From: Cryptomeria japonica
Taxonomy: Eukaryota > Streptophyta > Pinopsida > Cupressales > Cupressaceae
Direction: 5' to 3'
Assembly (NCBI RefSeq): GCF_030272615.1
Contig: NC_081407.1
Location: forward strand, 269,857,870-269,921,869
Length of the DNA: 64,000 bases
Below, in pieces: positions 58,678 to 64,000 of this stretch. Position numbers and translations under genes: made by a program. Under the pieces are notes generated by a model. The model saw only the letters and a list, made by a program, of their open reading frames with translations. It was not told the DNA's origin and ran no database searches. Each line of letters starts with the position of its first letter. The first letter of the stretch is position 1.

Positions 58678-59654
58678 ACTTGTAAGACTTGTCATACTTC
58701 TCATGCTTCTCATATCTATCATTTCTATCATTCTTATCAAACTTATCATGCCTATCATATTTAACCATTCTCTCTGGGCACCTAGAAGCAAAATGTCCTA
58801 TGTTATTGCAAGAGAAACATTTCAAAGGCAATTTTCCATCATACTTACTAGTTCCCTTAGGAAATCTCTAAAAAAATCAATGCTTCAAGTTCATCCAACT
58901 CTCTTTCTTTCTCTTCCATCTCTCTCCTTTCTCTTTCATATCTAGATATTCTGCATTCTTTAGGATCATACTTCTACTTTTCGGACACAGATGCTCTAAA
59001 TGGTGTCTCAGACTTTCCATGTGATTCATCAAATTCACTCAATTCAAAAGCAACAATCTTTCCAACCAACTTATCTCTTGTTACTGCAATCACACTCTGG
59101 ATCTCATCAATAGTAGCTACCTTATGTTTATAAGAAGGAGGCAATAATCTCGACACCTTAGCAATAGTTTCATCTTCTTCAAGGGTTCCATAGGCACATC
59201 TAATACCTAGGACAAGATCATTCACTTTAGCCATAAAGAAGTGTATGTTCTCATCTTATCCCATCTTCAACATCTCATACTTTCCTTTCAAACTCTGCAA
59301 CTTAGAAAATTTCACTTGTTTATCTCCTTCATACAAGGTCTCAAGCTTCTCCCAAATCTCATGTGCAACCTGAAGTCCCATTATATTAGTCATCTTTGAA
59401 TCAATCAAGGCACTCAACAATGCTTCCTTCACTCTAATGTTATTTTAATCTTCCTTGATTTAATCAATAGTAATCAGTCCATTCGAAGGAGCAGAATAGG
59501 CATTCTTTGTAATCTTCCAATAATCTTCTCCAAGACATCTCAAGTGCACTTCCATTAGGTTCTTCCATATAGCATAGTTACTTCCATCAAATCTCGTACT
59601 CTCCTTCTTAAAGATAATACTTTCACTTCCAATTTTGATCCTGGATCTCCTCAT
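58678..59654 (-). pseudogene. Copia Gag (old Copia element, 5' half)
   Basis: Frames 59654-59460 and 59234-58974 give ESTRFDGSNYAIWKNLMEVH (Copia Gag start) and the middle MAKVNDLVLGIRCAYGTLEE with ISKVSRLLPPSY-type text. A CCHC knuckle CFSCNNIGHFASRC lies at about 58778-58822. The coding stretch stops at the TSD of the Athila-like element and resumes at 47627. Confidence 0.87.
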
Positions 59655-59671
59655 GTGGTTAAGCTTCTCCC

Positions 59672-59693
59672 GGATAATCTAGCTCTGATACCA
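59672..59693 (-). other. Primer binding site of the old Copia element
   Basis: Minus strand TGGTATCAGAGCTAGATTAT, two bases inside the LTR; initiator-Met tRNA complement. Confidence 0.9.
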
Positions 59694-59695
59694 AT

Positions 59696-60105
59696 TGTTA
59701 GCAATGAAAATGAAGGAAAACTAATAGGGGGGTGAATCAGTTTTCATCGGATCAACAAACTTAATTACAAAAACAGATTTGATAAACTGCAACAATAACA
59801 AAGATAAGCAAATTGACAACACAACACACAACACCAAGATTTTGACATGGAAAACCCAGCTAAGGGAAAAACCATAGTGGGAACCTACCCACAATAAGAT
59901 GATACTCTACAGTAGTATGTGTAAATATTACAGTGGGGAATGCACATGCATCCAAGCACATTGCCTGGATCTCACTACTCAAATATAATAACCCAGAAGG
60001 CTACAACCCTCAGGCAAGTCTCACTGACTTACTATAGGATTACAACCACAATCTAGAAGAAATGAACTACAATGTTAGCATTCCCAAATGCCTGATGATA
60101 GTTTC
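59696..60105 (-). repeat. 5' LTR of the old Copia element, truncated by an insertion
   Basis: Starts TGTTAGCAATG and is related to 34774-35190. Interrupted after GTTTC (60101-60105), where the second Tat-like element begins. The rest of the LTR must lie beyond that element, outside the window. Confidence 0.88.
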
Positions 60106-61679
60106 TGTAGACGTCTAAAAATGGTCAACGCTTGTGGAGTCATACTTTAACATTTGCGCATTGCCTTATTTTAGGGTTCTTGCGTCGCATTAACATTTCT
60201 TCTATGTTGCGCACTTGGTCTTTATCATTTGCGAGCATCGAGTTCTTCTTTTGCATTCCTCATTTTCATCACTTTCAAATTAGATCTTGTCGATAGCAAT
60301 CTTCAATCATGATTTTGGTCGATCTTATCCTGTCGCATCATGGTGCGTACTCATTTATCATCATTTTGGACATCGTCAATCCTAATCGATGATAGAATTA
60401 GGGTTTTGTCCTCTTGTCAATCTTTCAATAATCTTTTAGTAATCATTTGCGATTATCAACTTGTTAATCCCATCATTTTGCGATTGATTCGTCATCGATC
60501 CTTGTCCTTGTCAATCCCGTCATTTTGCGATCGATTCGTCATCGATCCTTGTCCTTGTCAATCCCGTCATTTTGCGATCGATTTGTCATCGATCCTTGTC
60601 CTTGTCAATCTTGTCATTTTGTGATCGATTCATCATCGATCCTTGTCCTTGTTAATCTCATCATTTTGCGATCGATTAGTCATCGATCCTTGTCCTTGTC
60701 AATCTTGTCATTTTGCGATCGATTCATCATCGATCCTTGTCCTTTTCAATCATGTCAATTTGGATCGATTAGTCATTGTTCCTCATCAATTGGCACCTAT
60801 CAATTTGATCTCCTTGTCAATCTTGGTCAATTTGTCATTGATTTTTGTCAACCAATCTCAATAATTTATCAACATTGGTCCTTTGTCAATCAGAATCATG
60901 ATCGAACCTACATTAATTTCTTGTTGTCTTGACCTAATTCCTTGTCCTCTTATTTCTAGGGTTTTATGTTTTGTTCATTTAATCCTTTTCTTCTTCTTTG
61001 TGGGTTAAATAAATCTATTTATTTAGTCCTAGGTCTCTTTTATGAATTAATTAATGGATAAAAACCTATTAATTAATTCACCTAATTTCTATTTCTCCTA
61101 TTTTCTTTAATTTTTCTAATATTTCCTCTAAATTCATTCCCTCATTTTTCTCCTATGTTTATGCTTCCATTTATTGCAATCATGGAAGCTATTTTATCTC
61201 TTCCCTTTTGTCATGGGAATGGCATTTCAATCTTGTCATAATTTGTCATAATTTATTATACACCTTGCATAGCAAATTGTCATACATTTGTCATAATTTT
61301 GCCATTCTTGATTTGAATTTCCTTTCAAATCTCTTCATGCTAATCTTGTCCTCTCTCCAATTTGTCTATAAATTGGATGATTTTCTTCAATGAAAGGATC
61401 AATCGATCAACCACGCTTCTAGTATCCTCGTGCTATCAAAATCAATCTTGCTTCATGCTTTTGCACTTGTAGGTGAGATCCACATAAATCTGCTATTTGG
61501 AGGAGAAAGGAGAACAATGGAGGTCAAGGAAGGAGTTTTCTTCATATGGTTTGCATGTTTATGTTGAAATCTTGCTTTTCCTTCTTCTATTGCATGTATT
61601 GGGATTTCTTTCATAGCTTGTTAGTTTTTGTGGTTAGCTAATATAGTTTGTGAATCTTATGCTCAAATTCCCTATTACA
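60106..61679 (+). repeat. 5' LTR of the second Tat-like element
   Basis: 1,574 bp from TGTAGACGTC to CCCTATTACA. It includes a 47-bp tandem repeat (60447-60782) and AT-rich TTAATTAATTCA blocks as in the 16.3-kb element's LTR. The right edge rests on the CA end and the adjoining primer site. Confidence 0.7.
60447..60782 (+). repeat. 47-bp minisatellite in the LTR
   Basis: Six units starting near 60489, 60536, 60583, 60630, 60677 and 60724, plus partial ends. Core words TCATCGATCCTTGTCCTTG and TCATTTTGCGATCGAT. The open frames across it (60340-60932) merely translate the repeat. Confidence 0.95.
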
Positions 61680-61684
61680 TTTTC

Positions 61685-61703
61685 TAGTGAACCCGACGTG
61701 AAC
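61685..61703 (+). other. Probable primer binding site of the second Tat-like element
   Basis: TAGTGAACCCGACGTGAAC follows the LTR by five bases; the expected TGG start is TAG here, probably a mutation. Confidence 0.55.
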
Positions 61704-61793
61704 TAACCCCTTAACCATGTTTTAAGTGCTTTTGAGTTGTTTGTAGGTGAAAAACTCAAGAAACAGGGTGACTCAGAGCTCTCTGGGCACTTC

Positions 61794-61915
61794 TGCACCT
61801 GTGTTGATGGGTTATGTGCTTGTGTTGAGGCATTCTGCGCCTGTGTTGATGGGTTATGCGCCTGTGTTGAGGCATTCTACACTTGTGTTGAAGCATTCTG
61901 TGTCTGTGCAAGGCC
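61794..61915 (+). repeat. 21-bp tandem array in the leader
   Basis: Six units built on TGCGCCTGTGTTGATGGGTTA and TGCGCCTGTGTTGAGGCATTC, alternating in the first four. The core GCGCCTGTGTT resembles GCGTCTGTGTC of the arrays in the 16.3-kb element and lies in the equivalent place. Frames at 61737-62003 are by-products. Confidence 0.9.
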
Positions 61916-63781
61916 AGAAACAAAGGTAAAATCAATTGTTTTTACTTGCAAATTTGTTTGTTTTCATTTTGTTTCTTGCATTTTGGTTTTTCTTTGGTAC
62001 TAATTCTCTGTGCAACATCTTGGCATTACGTGTGACGAAGACTAAAAATGCAACTACTAACGAATCTTATGTAGGACGCGGTCAAAGGCTCTCATTAAAA
62101 CATCTTGCTTGCGATTTTTAAAGTAGTTGCACATTTCATTTCTTAAAGGTTAATGAACACCATGCATTCTTTGTCTGTTTTTAATTTGATTTCATGTTTT
62201 AACCCTTAGAACTAGGCCTGCCTCCTGATTTGCCTGGCACTTCGCACAGGCATTGGCGAGAGGGAATGACCCAAAGTGGTGACGGGCTAAAACCAAGCTC
62301 TTCCGAACCACTCTAAATAACTGTGGATGCAACGAAAGTTGTAGACAACAGGTGCTAGAATGGTATTGCGACGATTTATTCACCGGATCAATACCCACCT
62401 GAACGGATGCCCTTACTAGAATCTCTTGTTTTTAGATACCAAAATCCTTCTATCTGTTGGCTCAAGCATTGTGATATGCGCATGACGAAGACACCTCTCA
62501 TGTACTCCTCAGTTAGAGATAGCAAGTTCTTGGGAAGTGATGCCCCTTGAACTCAAAGCTTGGTATGCTCGAGAAGTGAGTGCACTGTAAGGGGGAGCCA
62601 GTGCTACCAAGCGTCTAGCTATCCAGTTGAGTGTTGTATTTTATGGTTAGAGGATTCAACAGATATTGCCCTTGCCAGCCATAGGATTTGTTGTGAATGT
62701 GCTTGATTGTCTTGATTCAAATTCAAACAAACATTTTGTCTTCCATGATTGTCCAAAGTAAAATAAAAAACAAACTTTCAAAAGTGCTCATAATCAGCTT
62801 GGGTTTTCAAAATCAACAACCTTCAATTCAAAACAAAATCTAAACAAAAGTCCAAATTTGTCCAAGTATTCATCCAACATTTGAACATGGCTTGTCAAAA
62901 CATTGAATATCTTTGTTTCAAAATTCATGTCACTTTAGGCTAGGTTTTGCATAGTCCAACTTAGGTCCTAGGACATATTGTCATCTCCCTTCATTTTAGT
63001 CCTTTTCATTGCAAGCGTCCTCATTTTGCACTTAGGTTCAAAATCATTTCCCTAAGTTTGCATTTCATTGTCATATCCAAGCTAGATTTCCATTTAGGTG
63101 ACATTTGTGCATTATCCTTGTCATGCTAAAATTAGGTCTTTCCTAGGTTGCATTTTGCATATGCCAAGTCATTGGTCTTCGCATATCCTTATCATTGTAT
63201 TGTCATCTTGTCCTGGCTTCATCTTGTCATATCATATCCTTAGATCATTTTCATGTCATATCCTAAGTCATTGTCATAATCATTGCCTTCTTGCATTTAG
63301 TCGAAAAAATTTGGTTTGTCAAACTTAAAAAAAAAAATCAAAACTTTGGATGATACCCTAAGTTGTTGTTAGGGAGTCTTGACCTTGTCTAAAATTTGTC
63401 CTTTTATTAATATCATTTTTGTCAAACCTAGCTTAGTATCCAAGCATATAGGTGAGACATTGTCAATTTGTCCTATTGTCATTTGGTCCTTTGTCCTTTA
63501 AGGTCTTGGCTTCATTTCAATTTCCCAAGGTTGAGTCTTTAGGTTTGCATTCCAAAAAGTTTGTCAAAATCTTGAAAAATAACAAAAAAATAGGTTGCAC
63601 TTAGTTGCATAACATTATCAAACCATATAATCTCAAAGGTCCAAAGCAAGGTCACATTTTCATTGCATTTAGTTGCATCTAGTTGTCATTCCAAAAATTC
63701 AAAAGGTACAAAAACATTAAGTTGCATTGTCATCCTTCTAGGTTGCATTTGTCAATCCCATTAGTTGCATTGCATAGTGAC
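61916..63781 (+). other. Leader of the second Tat-like element
   Basis: No ORF. 62240-62720 is the block shared with 10375-10935. From about 62750 the sequence is T-rich with many TTGTCAT and GCATTT words and no gene. Confidence 0.65.
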
Positions 63782-64000
63782 ATGTTTGTTGAAATGAGGT
63801 CTCAACCTTCTTACGAAGCCATGTCACCGCAATTGAGAAATCAATCATGTCAATCCAATCTCTACATGTCTCAGAACTTGGATCAAACTTATCATGATGA
63901 TGTAAATGTCCAAATACAAAAACTAGAGGAGAAACTAGCTCAAGAAAAGGAGATTTTGGAACAAAAAGTAAAAAATATTGAGAAGAATAGATCACAAATG
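63782..64000 (+). CDS. Gag N-terminus of the second Tat-like element (partial)
   Basis: 73 codons open from ATG at 63782 to the window edge: MFVEMRSQPSYEAMSPQLRN at the start, then a Lys/Glu-rich coiled coil (IQKLEEKLAQEKEILEQKVK). The 16.3-kb element's Gag also has a short coiled coil in its N-terminal third, and the position after the conserved leader fits. The Gag core would lie to the right. The opposite-strand frame 63738-63995 is a shadow. Confidence 0.6.
   Translation, partial: MFVEMRSQPSYEAMSPQLRNQSCQSNLYMSQNLDQTYHDDVNVQIQKLEEKLAQEKEILEQKVKNIEKNRSQM

Larger units (their letters stand above)
34774..60105 (-). mobile_element. Old Copia element (Sirevirus-like) hosting three insertions
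   Basis: Reads right to left: 5' LTR from 59696 (cut at 60105 by another element), primer site, gag 58678-59654, protease-integrase-RT-RNase H 44431-47627, 3' untranslated region with several GGGGGAG-type purine tracts (36099-36364), and 3' LTR 34774-36098. It is interrupted by insertions at 36365-44409 and 47628-58677, each with its own 5-bp TSD, and by a Gypsy element at 60106. The two LTRs differ by roughly a tenth over the compared 400 bases. The coding region is full of stops. Repeated purine tracts before the 3' LTR are a known Sirevirus trait. Confidence 0.85.
60106..64000 (+). mobile_element. Second Tat-like Gypsy element, 5' part only
   Basis: Starts TGTAGACGTC inside the Copia LTR. 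LTR 60106-61679, primer site, 21-bp repeat array, conserved leader block and the first 73 codons of a gag ORF running off the window. The leader is related to that of the 16.3-kb element. The putative target duplication would be GTTTC, but the other end is not in the window. Confidence 0.82.

Noticed and set aside
60340-60932. Repetitive + strand ORFs (HRSLSLSIPSFCDRF-type repeats)
   Set aside because: They translate a 47-bp minisatellite in several frames; the unit length is not a multiple of three, so the frames are by-products.
63738-63995. Minus-strand 85-codon ORF
   Set aside because: Shadow of the gag start on the + strand, which fits the element's orientation and leader.

Overview
This window looks like intergenic DNA from a seed plant with a very large, repeat-filled genome. 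A conifer or other gymnosperm is my best guess, from the nested LTR elements, the Copia LTRs carrying a GGGGTGAATCAG-type end motif, and the AT-rich spacers; this is inference. I see no ordinary host gene, tRNA, rRNA, CRISPR array or organelle segment. Almost everything recognisable is a retrotransposon, and many edges are fixed by target-site duplications (TSDs) that I could read directly.

Layout. 1-4.2 kb: decayed L1-type LINE (+) split by a reverse Copia solo LTR (TSD ATATT). 6.13-6.61 kb: small solo LTR (TSD AATAT). 6.77-8.58 kb: reverse insertion with poly(A) and an 11-bp TSD, probably non-LTR. 8.83-25.1 kb: a 16.3-kb Ty3/Gypsy element of Tat/Ogre type, the youngest-looking in the window (LTRs identical by eye). 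It has a nearly intact gag-pol (one in-frame TGA), a second RNase H domain, a G-patch-like segment, and an antisense 639-codon ORF with a plant mobile domain (PMD). 25.2-34.7 kb: AT-rich sequence with LINE remnants, telomere-like tracts, two strong hairpins, an ORF1-only LINE, a 402-bp solo LTR, a complete 373-bp TRIM and the 3' end of another Tat-like element on the minus strand. 34.77 kb to beyond 60.1 kb: an old minus-strand Copia element (Sirevirus-like) holding three later insertions: a pol-less Sirevirus-like element (36.365-44.409, +, TSD GATTG), an Athila-like Gypsy (47.628-58.677, -, TSD ACTTG), and in its right LTR a second Tat-like Gypsy that starts at 60.106 (+) and runs off the window.

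What stands out. In the 16.3-kb Gypsy element a short word, CGCGTCTGTG, occurs in about 39 scattered copies in three arrays. Two lie in the leader of gag-pol. The third is inverted, so it reads in the same sense in the leader of the antisense PMD ORF. A related 21-bp array sits in the leader of the second Tat-like element. Two other families here also overuse their own short word (TACCGAG; GGCTGCAGGAA). A possible reading is that a protein encoded by each element recognises its own copies, as the VANC anti-silencing factors of VANDAL transposons do; this is a hypothesis. The same Gypsy element also has an abnormal integration footprint: a 117-bp direct repeat instead of 5 bp, with the first 38 bp of its 5' LTR missing.
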